Shown in pieces: positions 1 through 5,898 of a stretch of 7,658 nt of DNA. The translations under genes were made by a program, and so were the position numbers. Source of the stretch: Pseudomonadota bacterium (GTDB lineage Bacteria; Myxococcota; Myxococcia; Myxococcales; Anaeromyxobacteraceae); NCBI GenBank assembly GCA_023428085.1, contig JAEYZK010000424.1, positions 1 through 7,658 of the forward strand. Direction: 5' to 3'. Numbering within the stretch: the stretch's first letter is position 1; the number at the start of each line of letters is the position of its first letter. The notes under the pieces were generated by a model, which was given only the letters and a program-made list of their open reading frames with translations, was not told the origin of the DNA and did not search any database.

Positions 1-833
1 AGCCGGCGGGCCAGCGTCGGCCCCCCTCCCTGCACCGCGATCCGGCGCTGCCGCAAGAGCTCCCGCCAGCCGTCCGAACCGACGGGCGCGCGCGAGGCGA
101 TCCCGGCGACCGCCGCGGCGCGCGCCAGCTCCAGGGCGCGGGTCACGCGGGCGCCGTCGGGGTACGGCGCGCCGTTCGCCGAGACGTACGGGGACGCGCC
201 GCTCGCGAGGCCGGCGCGCAGCGCCCACTCGAGGAGCTCCGCCTCCGACGAGAGGCAGAAGGCGCCGGTCGCCCGCACCTTGCCGCAGGCGGCGACGAAC
301 GACTCCCACGACGCGGTGAGCTCGGCCGCGCCCACCCCGGCGCGCTCGAGCACGTCCGTCCGGTAGAAGAGCACCATCGGCGCGCGCTCGGCCGCCACGC
401 CCACGAGCCTGCCGTTCACCGTGCCCTGCGCGACGGCGCCGGCGGGCAGGTCGCGGACCGCGGCCGCGGTCCGGGGGCCGGAGAGCTCCTCGAGCAGGTC
501 GCCCCCGCCGAAGCGGGCCAGGTACTCCGCGTCCACGAGGAGCACGTCCGGCACGTGCGCGCCGGTCACGAGGCGCGGGTACAGCGCCTGCTGGAAGTCG
601 GCGGGCTGCAGCGACACGAACGCGACCTTCGTCCCCGGATTGCGCGCGCGCCACCCGGACACGAGCGCGTCGGTCTGCGCGGCGAACCCGGCGTACGACG
701 CGACCACGAGCGCGTCCGGGTCGGTGTACTCACGGCTCGACGGGCAGCCCGCGAGCGCCGCGGCGAGGAGCCCCGCGAGCGCCCGGGCGGCCCGGCGTCC
801 GGGCGAGGGTTTCCCTTGTCTCCGCGTCGGCAC
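1..833 (-). CDS. ABC transporter extracellular solute-binding lipoprotein, partial (C-terminus outside window)
   Basis: This gene runs off the left edge, leaving 277 codons from a GTG start at 833. It encodes a periplasmic solute-binding lipoprotein that would deliver a ligand, probably a sugar or similar small solute, to an ABC importer. The first 30 residues form a lipoprotein signal: a basic N-region with several arginines and a lysine, a short Ala/Leu core, then LAGC with the lipidated cysteine at residue 30. The mature part resembles family 1 solute-binding proteins. It has a beta strand followed by a PDVLLVDAEYLARF stretch (residues 95-108), then APMVLFYRTDVLERAG (151-166) and SWESFVAACGK (175-185), which match the usual 'makes a friend of the hinge' region. 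GTG 833 is the only usable start between the upstream in-frame TAG and the signal peptide, but it has no clear ribosome binding site. It diverges from aroF across 64 bp. No permease or ATPase gene is visible, so the substrate cannot be assigned. Confidence 0.82.
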   Translation of the reverse strand, partial: MPTRRQGKPSPGRRAARALAGLLAAALAGCPSSREYTDPDALVVASYAGFAAQTDALVSGWRARNPGTKVAFVSLQPADFQQALYPRLVTGAHVPDVLLVDAEYLARFGGGDLLEELSGPRTAAAVRDLPAGAVAQGTVNGRLVGVAAERAPMVLFYRTDVLERAGVGAAELTASWESFVAACGKVRATGAFCLSSEAELLEWALRAGLASGASPYVSANGAPYPDGARVTRALELARAAAVAGIASRAPVGSDGWRELLRQRRIAVQGGGPTLARR

Positions 834-897
834 GACGGAGCAACTTAGCGCAAGGGCGTGCTACAGTCGCCGGCCCCGGCACGAGAGGAGCGCCCCC
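834..897. promoter_or_regulatory. Divergent intergenic region with possible aroF promoter
   Basis: These 64 bp separate two divergent starts, so promoters for both genes must lie here or inside the opposing gene. On the plus strand TACAGT at 862-867 matches four of six bases of a sigma70 -10 box and would start transcription near 874. No good -35 box is seen at the right distance. On the minus strand TAAGTT (848 to 843) is a weak -10 candidate, but it would leave almost no leader before GTG 833. GAGAGGAG at 883-890, seven bases before ATG 898, is a clear ribosome binding site for aroF and decides its start. The promoter assignments are tentative. Confidence 0.35.
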
Positions 898-1917
898 ATG
901 TTCATCGCGATGAAGCCCCACGCCACGCCCGACGAGTTCGACGCGGTGGTGGAGAAGATCCGCGCGCTGGGGCTCACGCCGCACCCGATCGTCGGCACCG
1001 AGCGCCGCGTCGTCGCGGTGATCGGTCACACGAGCGGTCTCGTCCCGGAGGACCTGTTCGGCACGATGCCGGGCGTCGCGGAGGCGCTCCGGGTCTCGCA
1101 GCCGTTCAAGCTCGTGTCGCGCGAGGTGAAGGAGGAGGACACGGTCCTCGACGTGGGCGGAGTGCCGCTCGGCGGCAAGGCGCTCACCATCATGGCCGGC
1201 CCGTGCTCGGTCGAGTCGAAGGACCAGATCCTCGAGGCGGCCGAGGCGGTGAAGCGCGCGGGCGCGCGGTTCCTCCGCGGCGGCGCCTTCAAGCCGCGCA
1301 CGAGCCCGTACGAGTTCCAGGGGCTCCGCGAGGAGGGTCTGAAGCTCCTCGCGCTCGCACGCGAGCAGACCGGCCTCAAGGTCGTGACCGAGGTGAAGGA
1401 CACCGAGACCCTGCCCATGGTGGCCGAGTACGCCGACGTGCTCCAGGTCGGCGCGCGCAACATGCAGAACTACTCGCTCCTCGAGCGGCTCGGCGCGATC
1501 GACAAGCCCATCCTGCTCAAGCGCGGCCTCTCCGCGACGATCAAGGAGTGGCTCATGGCCGCCGAGTACATCGTCTCGAAGGGCAACCACCGGGTCGCGT
1601 TCTGCGAGCGCGGCATCCGGACGTTCGAGACGATGACGCGCAACACCTTCGACATCAACGCCGTCCCCGTGCTCAAGGCGCTCACGCACCTCCCCGTGAT
1701 CGTGGACCCGTCGCACGGGATCGGGCTGCGGGCCCACGTCCCGGCGATCGCCCGCGCCGGCGTGGCGGCCGGCGCCGACGGCATCATCGTCGAGGTGCAC
1801 CCGCGCCCGGAGAAGGCGCTCTCCGACGGCCACCAGTCGCTCACGCCCGCGGAGTTCGACGAGCTGATGCGGCAAGTGCGCGTGATCGCTGGCGCGATCG
1901 GCCGGCCGATCGCCTGA
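898..1917 (+). CDS. aroF: 3-deoxy-7-phosphoheptulonate (DAHP) synthase, type I-beta
   Basis: This cytoplasmic enzyme condenses phosphoenolpyruvate with erythrose 4-phosphate to give DAHP, the first step of the shikimate pathway to chorismate. The 339-residue protein matches the size and layout of the Thermotoga maritima type I-beta enzyme. An N-terminal ferredoxin-like domain (about residues 1-70) is followed by a TIM barrel. Visible motifs are GPCSVES (101-107) with the metal ligand Cys103, KPRTSPYEF with Lys131, VDPSHG with His273, Glu299 in IVEVHP, and Asp310 in LSDGHQS. Together these make the complete metal site. In this family the ferredoxin-like domain mediates feedback inhibition by tyrosine or phenylalanine, so such control is likely here. 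ATG 898 is chosen because GAGAGGAG lies seven bases upstream and family similarity begins there. The same frame stays open back to 421, but that stretch lies over the opposite-strand lipoprotein gene. The gene supplies the pathway that the neighbouring trp operon drains. Confidence 0.96.
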   Translation: MFIAMKPHATPDEFDAVVEKIRALGLTPHPIVGTERRVVAVIGHTSGLVPEDLFGTMPGVAEALRVSQPFKLVSREVKEEDTVLDVGGVPLGGKALTIMAGPCSVESKDQILEAAEAVKRAGARFLRGGAFKPRTSPYEFQGLREEGLKLLALAREQTGLKVVTEVKDTETLPMVAEYADVLQVGARNMQNYSLLERLGAIDKPILLKRGLSATIKEWLMAAEYIVSKGNHRVAFCERGIRTFETMTRNTFDINAVPVLKALTHLPVIVDPSHGIGLRAHVPAIARAGVAAGADGIIVEVHPRPEKALSDGHQSLTPAEFDELMRQVRVIAGAIGRPIA

Positions 1918-2060
1918 GGCCGCCCGGCCCGCGCCCGCAGGGCCCACCCGCACACCCCACCGGTTCCACCGTTGGTCGGATACCGAACGAGGCCCGTCCC
2001 GTTCGGCTGCCCCGGTAGGGGCTGGTGCGCCCTTGACGCGCGTGCATCCTGTCTTACCTG
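1918..2060. other. Intergenic region with a small inverted repeat
   Basis: These 143 bp lie between aroF and the zinc-ribbon gene. A perfect 7-bp inverted repeat, CCGAACG at 1983-1989 and CGTTCGG at 2000-2006, frames a 10-base loop. A weaker pair, GGCCC at 1926-1930 and GGGCC at 1940-1944, lies just after the aroF stop. Neither is followed by a T run, so they are poor candidates for intrinsic terminators. The first could instead be an operator or a processing hairpin. No RNA gene or riboswitch consensus was recognised. Confidence 0.35.
2033..2060 (+). promoter_or_regulatory. Possible promoter for the zinc-ribbon gene
   Basis: TTGACG at 2033-2038 matches five of six bases of a sigma70 -35 box. 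TACCTG at 2055-2060 follows after 16 bp as a weak -10 box. Transcription would then begin near 2067, inside the annotated reading frame. That would favour either a near-leaderless message or translation from GTG 2112. The -10 match is poor, so this is only a candidate. Confidence 0.25.
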
Positions 2061-2279
2061 ATGGGTGTGAAGCTCCATCACGAGAACGCGGCCGAGGAGG
2101 AGCGCCACGACGTGGCGATCCCGGGTGGCTGCATCCTGTGCGGCGGTGACCTCGCGGTCCGGTTCACTGCCGGCACGGCGGCGTCGTACTGCCCCCGCTG
2201 CAACTGGCTCTCGCACCCGCGCGTGCGGCGCGAGGACGGGAACGTCTACATGACGCACCCCGCGGGCGGGCTGGCCTAG
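2061..2279 (+). CDS. Small zinc-ribbon-like protein of unknown function
   Basis: This encodes a 72-residue soluble protein with two cysteine pairs, CILC (24-27) and CPRC (44-47), separated by 16 residues. That is the spacing of a small zinc ribbon, and a tetrahedral zinc site is inferred. I do not recognise a named family. The part before the first pair is charged (several Glu, His and Lys), and there is no signal peptide or membrane segment. GC-rich third positions run through the whole frame, supporting real coding. The start is uncertain. ATG 2061 is the first start after an in-frame TGA but has no ribosome binding site. GTG 2112 is preceded by GAGGAGGAG (2094-2102) at a nine-base spacing and would give a 55-residue protein that keeps both cysteine pairs. 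The gene lies downstream of aroF in the same direction and converges on trpA. Nothing ties it directly to tryptophan synthesis. Confidence 0.68.
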   Translation: MGVKLHHENAAEEERHDVAIPGGCILCGGDLAVRFTAGTAASYCPRCNWLSHPRVRREDGNVYMTHPAGGLA

Positions 2280-2289
2280 GAGGCCACGC

Positions 2290-2315
2290 CGGGGGGCCGC
2301 CGCGCGCGCCCCCCG
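2290..2315. terminator. GC-rich hairpin between convergent genes, possible bidirectional terminator
   Basis: An 8-bp perfect stem (CGGGGGGC at 2290-2297 with GCCCCCCG at 2308-2315) encloses a 10-base GC-rich loop. It sits in the 39-bp gap between the ends of the zinc-ribbon gene (plus) and trpA (minus), where a shared terminator would be expected. There is no T tract on either side, so it is not a canonical intrinsic terminator. Termination could be Rho-dependent, or the hairpin could protect 3' ends. Confidence 0.45.
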
Positions 2316-2318
2316 AGC

Positions 2319-3152
2319 TCACCGCAGCGCGCGCTTGAGCGACCGCACGAACCGCGTGACGCGCTCGGCCCGGGCCGCGCGGGTCCCGCCCTCGGCGATC
2401 CGGTTCACGATCGCGCTCCCGACCACGACGCCGTCGGCGAGCGGACCGAGCGCCTTGGCCTGCTCGGCCGAGGAGACCCCGAAGCCGATCACCACCGGCA
2501 GCGGGGTCGCCTCGCGGACCGCCGCCACCATCGGACCGATCTCGGCGGGCACCGTGGCGCGGGCGCCGGTCACGCCGGTGACGGACACGAAGTAGAGGAA
2601 CCCGGTCGCGGCGCGCGCGGCGGCCTCGACGCGGGCGGGGTTGGAGGTGGGCGCGAGGAGGTACACGAGCTTCACGCCCGCGGGCGCGGCGGCGGCGGCG
2701 AGCTCGCCGGCCTCCTCCGGCAGCAGATCGGGCACGATGAGCGCGTCCACGCCCGCCGCCTTGCAGCGGGCGACGAGCCGATCGACGCCCCGGGCGATCA
2801 TGGGGTTCAGGTAGCCCATGAGCGCGATCGGGATCTGCGAGCGCGCCCGGACCTTCGACGCGATGTCGAGCACGTCGTCGAGCGTCGTCCCCCGCGCGAG
2901 CGCGCGCTGGGCGGCGGCCTGGATCGTCGGACCGTCGGCGATCGGATCCGAGAACGGGACGCCCAGCTCGAGGACGTCGGCCCCTCCGGCGACGCAGGCG
3001 AGCGCCATCGCGAGCGAGGTGCTGGGATCGGGGTCGCCGCCCATCACGTAGGTGACGAGCGCCGCCTCCCCGGCGGCGCGGCAACGGTCGAAGGCGGTCT
3101 GGAGGCGGTCCACGGGCGCCTCGGAGGCGGTGGCGCGGGCGATCTTGTTCAC
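2319..3152 (-). CDS. trpA: Tryptophan synthase alpha subunit
   Basis: TrpA splits indole-3-glycerol phosphate into indole and glyceraldehyde 3-phosphate and passes the indole through a tunnel to TrpB in the alpha2-beta2 complex. The 277-residue protein is a TIM barrel slightly longer than the usual 265-270. It carries the signature LELGVPFSDPIADGPTIQ (61-78), with catalytic residues Glu62 and Asp73 equivalent to Glu49 and Asp60 of the Salmonella enzyme. The VTGVTGAR loop (191-198) and the phosphate-binding GFGVSS (223-228) and VVGSAIV (243-249) segments are present. Translation starts at GTG 3152, whose GTGA overlaps the trpB stop by four bases. AAGGGGAG lies six bases upstream, inside the trpB tail, so coupled translation and balanced subunit output are likely. 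It is the last gene of the operon and ends against a GC hairpin. Confidence 0.97.
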   Translation of the reverse strand: MNKIARATASEAPVDRLQTAFDRCRAAGEAALVTYVMGGDPDPSTSLAMALACVAGGADVLELGVPFSDPIADGPTIQAAAQRALARGTTLDDVLDIASKVRARSQIPIALMGYLNPMIARGVDRLVARCKAAGVDALIVPDLLPEEAGELAAAAAPAGVKLVYLLAPTSNPARVEAAARAATGFLYFVSVTGVTGARATVPAEIGPMVAAVREATPLPVVIGFGVSSAEQAKALGPLADGVVVGSAIVNRIAEGGTRAARAERVTRFVRSLKRALR

Positions 3153-4420
3153 GAGCGGCTCCCCTTCTCGCCGCGGGCGCGGGCGCGCGCCCGGGCACGG
3201 GGCCGGGTTCGGACACGGGGCTTCTTCTCGGGGCGGGCGAGCATGGCCCGGACCTGCTCGACGTCCTTGTCGCCGCGGCCCGACACGTTCACGACGAGGA
3301 GGCCCTTGGGGCCGAGCTCGCGCGCGAGCTTGCGGGCGGCGGAGACGGCGTGGGCGCTCTCGAGCGCGGGGATGATCCCCTCCTGCCGCGCGAGGTACTG
3401 GAACGAGTCGAGCGCCTCCGCGTCGGTCTGCGGCATGAGCGTGAGCCGCCCGCGGTCCTTGAGCCAGGAGAGCTCGGGGCCGACGCCCGGGTAGTCGAGG
3501 CCGGCGCTGATCGAGTGGGCCTCGGCGATCTGCCCGTTCGCGTCCTGGAGCACGTAGCTCCGCGAGCCGTGGAGCACGCCCGGCGTGCCCTTCATCAGCG
3601 AGGCGCCGTGGCGCCCCGAGGAGAGCCCGTGCCCGGCGGCCTCGGCGGCGACGAGCTTCACCCCCTCGTCCCCGACGAACGCGCTGAAGATCCCCATCGC
3701 GTTGGAGCCGCCGCCGACGCAGGCGACCACCGCGTCCGGCAGCCGGCCGGCGTGCTCCTGTACCTGCCGGCGCGCCTCGCGCCCGATCACCGACTGGAAC
3801 TCGCGCACCAGCGCCGGGTACGGGTGCGGCCCCGCGACCGAGCCGATGATGTAGTAGGTGTCGCGGACGTTCGTCACCCAGTCGCGCAGCGCCTCGTTCA
3901 TCGCGTCCTTGAGGGTGCGCGAGCCGGACTCCACCGGGATGACGCGCGCGCCCAGGAGCTGCATCCGGAAGACGTTGAGCGCCTGGCGCTGCACGTCGAG
4001 CGCGCCCTGGTACACCTCGCACGGCAGGCCGAAGAGCGCGGCCACGGTCGCCGTCGCGACGCCGTGCTGCCCCGCCCCGGTCTCGGCGATGATCCGCTTC
4101 TTGCCCATCCGCTTCGCGAGCAGGACCTGGCCGAGGGTGTTGTTGAGCTTGTGCGAGCCCGTGTGGCAGAGGTCCTCGCGCTTGAGGAGCACGCGGCACC
4201 CGCCCACGTCGGCGCTCATGCGGCGCGCCTCCGTCATGGGCGTCTCGCGGCCGGCGTAGCGGGAGAGCAGCTCGTCGAGCTCGGCCTGGAAGGACGGATC
4301 GGCGCGCGCCACGCGCCAGGCCTCCGCGAGCTCCTCGAGCGCCGGGACCAGGGTCTCCGGCACGAACCGCCCGCCGTACTCTCCGAACCTTCCCCTCTCG
4401 TCGGGGAGCGCCACGTTCAT
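3149..4420 (-). CDS. trpB: Tryptophan synthase beta subunit, with a basic C-terminal tail
   Basis: TrpB is the PLP enzyme that joins indole to serine to make tryptophan. This 423-residue protein has the full TrpB1-type core. HKLNN contains the PLP-binding Lys91, AETGAGQHG (112-120) contains the catalytic Glu113, and GGGSN (236-240) binds the cofactor phosphate. HSISAGLDYPGVGPE (302-316) is the conserved COMM-domain-side signature. The conserved fold ends near residue 395. A further 28 residues are mostly Arg, Ala, Pro, Lys and Gly, including an alternating Arg-Ala run, which makes the protein longer than the usual 390-410. ATG 4420 is chosen because GGAGAGAGGA lies seven bases upstream and the familiar FGEYGGRFVPETL begins at residue 12. 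A GTG at 4444 would only add eight residues. It is separated from trpF by 77 bp, the only loose junction in the operon, and overlaps trpA by four bases. Confidence 0.97.
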   Translation of the reverse strand: MNVALPDERGRFGEYGGRFVPETLVPALEELAEAWRVARADPSFQAELDELLSRYAGRETPMTEARRMSADVGGCRVLLKREDLCHTGSHKLNNTLGQVLLAKRMGKKRIIAETGAGQHGVATATVAALFGLPCEVYQGALDVQRQALNVFRMQLLGARVIPVESGSRTLKDAMNEALRDWVTNVRDTYYIIGSVAGPHPYPALVREFQSVIGREARRQVQEHAGRLPDAVVACVGGGSNAMGIFSAFVGDEGVKLVAAEAAGHGLSSGRHGASLMKGTPGVLHGSRSYVLQDANGQIAEAHSISAGLDYPGVGPELSWLKDRGRLTLMPQTDAEALDSFQYLARQEGIIPALESAHAVSAARKLARELGPKGLLVVNVSGRGDKDVEQVRAMLARPEKKPRVRTRPRARARARARGEKGSRS

Positions 4421-4485
4421 CGCCGTATCCTCTCTCCGTTGCACCGTCGCTCTTCCCGTGCTCGAGCCCGAGCCCGGGCGCTCAT
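4417..4485 (-). CDS. Possible 22-codon arginine-rich small ORF in the trpF-trpB spacer
   Basis: A short frame starts at ATG 4485, nine bases after AGGAG (4499 to 4495, touching the trpF stop). It ends at TGA 4419-4417, which overlaps the trpB ATG as ATGA. Translation gives MSARARARAREERRCNGERI followed by two arginines, so nine of 22 residues are Arg. The signals suggest ribosomes leaving trpF could pass through this frame and re-initiate at trpB, keeping the operon coupled across the spacer. Against it being a selected protein, only about 12 of the 21 codons after the start end in G or C, whereas the flanking genes use nearly all GC-ending codons. No homologue is recognised. It may be a coupling ORF whose product does not matter, or chance. 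Confidence 0.3.
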   Translation of the reverse strand: MSARARARAREERRCNGERIRR

Positions 4486-4497
4486 CGGAACCCGCTC

Positions 4498-5112
4498 CTA
4501 CCCCGCCGCCTTCGCGTTCCTGACGAACGCCTCCATCTTCGCGAGGTCCTTCACCCCCGGGGCCGACTCGACGCCGCTCGCGACGTCCACGCCGCGCGGG
4601 CGGACCCGCTGCACCGCCTCCCCGACGTTCTCCGGGGTGAGCCCGCCGGCGAGCCAGATCGGCACCGACGCCGCGGCCTCGGCGGCGAGCGCCCAGTCGA
4701 ACGGCGTCCCGCTCCCGCCGTAGCCCGGCGTGGCGGAGTCGAGCAGGAACCCCGCGACCTCGTACGTCGCGAGCTGGGCGAGCGAGTGCGAGTCGCGGAC
4801 CCGGATCCCCTTCACCACGGGGATGGGCGCCGCGGCGCAGAGCTCGGGCGGCTCGTCGCCGTGGAGCTGCGCGACCCGGATGCCGGAGGCGCGCACCGCC
4901 TCGGCGAGCTCCGCCGCCGTGGGATCCACGAACACGCCCGCGGGCACGACGGACGGCGGCAGCGCGGCGACGATCGCCGCCGCGGCGCGCGGGGCGATGT
5001 ACCGCCGCGAGCGCGGCCAGAAGTTGAAGCCGATCCAGTCGGCCCCGAGCCGGGCGGCGGCGAGCGCGTCCTCGACCCGCGTGATCCCGCAGATCTTGAC
5101 CAGCACGGTCAC
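4498..5112 (-). CDS. trpF: Phosphoribosylanthranilate isomerase
   Basis: TrpF performs the Amadori rearrangement of N-(5-phosphoribosyl)anthranilate to CdRP, the third step of tryptophan synthesis. The 204-residue single-domain TIM barrel is the standard length. KICGIT (6-11) holds the general base Cys8, and FLLDS holds the general acid Asp125. The phosphate-binding WLAGGLTPENV (153-163) and VDVASGVE (175-182) segments are intact, and the middle has the usual GVFVDP (59-64) and VAQLHGDE (80-87). Start GTG 5112 forms a GTGA overlap with the trpC stop, and GGAG lies seven bases upstream. A second in-frame GTG at 5106 is less likely because the overlap style is repeated across the operon. The gene is separate from trpC, not fused as in Escherichia coli. 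Confidence 0.95.
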   Translation of the reverse strand: MTVLVKICGITRVEDALAAARLGADWIGFNFWPRSRRYIAPRAAAAIVAALPPSVVPAGVFVDPTAAELAEAVRASGIRVAQLHGDEPPELCAAAPIPVVKGIRVRDSHSLAQLATYEVAGFLLDSATPGYGGSGTPFDWALAAEAAASVPIWLAGGLTPENVGEAVQRVRPRGVDVASGVESAPGVKDLAKMEAFVRNAKAAG

Positions 5113-5897
5113 GGGAGGTCTCCGCACAGCTCCCGCAGCAGGCGGCCCGGGTCCTCCGCCCGCACGAGCGCCTCGCCCACGAGCAGGTTCGCGGCCCCCG
5201 CGCGGCGCAGGCGCGCCGCGTCGGCGGGGGTCTTCACCCCGCTCTCGGCGACGCCGCGGACGTCCGGCGGGAGCATCGGCAACACCCGCTCCGACGTCGC
5301 GAGATCCACGGCGAACGAGCGGAGGTCGCGGTTGTTCACCCCGACGATCCGCGCCCCGGCCCGGAGCGCGACCTCGGCCTCGGCGACGTCGTGCACCTCG
5401 ACCAGCGCCGCGAGCCCCAGCTCGCCGCACGCGTCCAGCAGCCGCCGCAACGGGTCCGGCGGGAGCGCCGCCACGATGAGCAGGGCCGCGTCGGCGCCCG
5501 CGGCGCGCGCCTCGAGGAGCTGGTAGCGGTCGAGGACGAAGTCCTTGCGGAGCAGCGGGACGTCCACCGCCGCCCGGACGGCGCGGAGGTCGTCGAGCGA
5601 GCCGCCGAACCCCGGCCCGTCGGTGAGGACGGAGATGGCCGCGGCCCCCGCGCCGGCATAGCGGCGGGCCTGGGCGGGCGCGTCGAGCGCGGTGTCGATC
5701 GCGCCGACCGACGGGCTCGCCCGCTTCACCTCGGCGATCACCCGGACCGGGCCCCCGCGGAGCGAGAGGCCGGCCTCGAACGGGCGCGGCGCCGGCGCGT
5801 CCTTCGCCCGCGCCGCGAGCTCGCGGTCGGGCAGCGCGGCCCGCCGCTCGTCCACCTCGGTGCGCTTCCGCGCGAGGATCTGATCGAGGAAGGTCAT
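5109..5897 (-). CDS. trpC: Indole-3-glycerol phosphate synthase
   Basis: TrpC closes the pyrrole ring by decarboxylating and dehydrating CdRP to indole-3-glycerol phosphate. The 262-residue TIM barrel has all expected active-site segments: VIAEVKRASPS (53-63) with Glu56 and Lys58, RKDF with Lys118, LVEVHD with Glu167, VGVNNRDL (185-192) with Asn189, and ESG with Glu218 and Ser219. The N-terminal helix MTFLDQILARKRTEVDERR is typical of the family, which fixes ATG 5897 as the start. The start lies one base after the trpD stop. No purine-rich ribosome binding site is visible upstream, so translation probably depends on ribosomes finishing trpD. The 3' end overlaps trpF by four bases. Confidence 0.96.
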   Translation of the reverse strand: MTFLDQILARKRTEVDERRAALPDRELAARAKDAPAPRPFEAGLSLRGGPVRVIAEVKRASPSVGAIDTALDAPAQARRYAGAGAAAISVLTDGPGFGGSLDDLRAVRAAVDVPLLRKDFVLDRYQLLEARAAGADAALLIVAALPPDPLRRLLDACGELGLAALVEVHDVAEAEVALRAGARIVGVNNRDLRSFAVDLATSERVLPMLPPDVRGVAESGVKTPADAARLRRAGAANLLVGEALVRAEDPGRLLRELCGDLP

Positions 5898-5898
5898 G

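Noticed and set aside
421..897. N-terminal extension of the DAHP synthase frame back to GTG 421
   Set aside because: The extra 159 residues are low-complexity Arg/Ser/Ala sequence lying antisense to the lipoprotein gene. The strong ribosome binding site and family similarity both begin at ATG 898.
730..1953. Long minus-strand frame opposite the DAHP synthase gene
   Set aside because: It is Arg/Ala/Gly/His-rich with no recognisable motif. It is a shadow frame produced by the high GC third positions of aroF.
3153..4199. Upstream continuation of the trpA frame through trpB, suggesting a long TrpA fusion
   Set aside because: The upstream part is an out-of-frame reading of trpB. The GTG 3152 start with AAGGGGAG and the overlap with the trpB stop mark the true beginning of trpA.
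4471..4485. Similarity of the spacer ORF start to the trpG start (both begin ATGAGCGC and then CGGG after one base)
   Set aside because: About a dozen GC-rich bases matching is not enough to claim a duplication or trpG remnant; downstream sequence diverges.
3350..4723. 457-codon plus-strand frame opposite trpB and trpF
   Set aside because: The composition is typical of an antisense shadow and it runs across two well-supported genes and their spacer. No family motif is seen.
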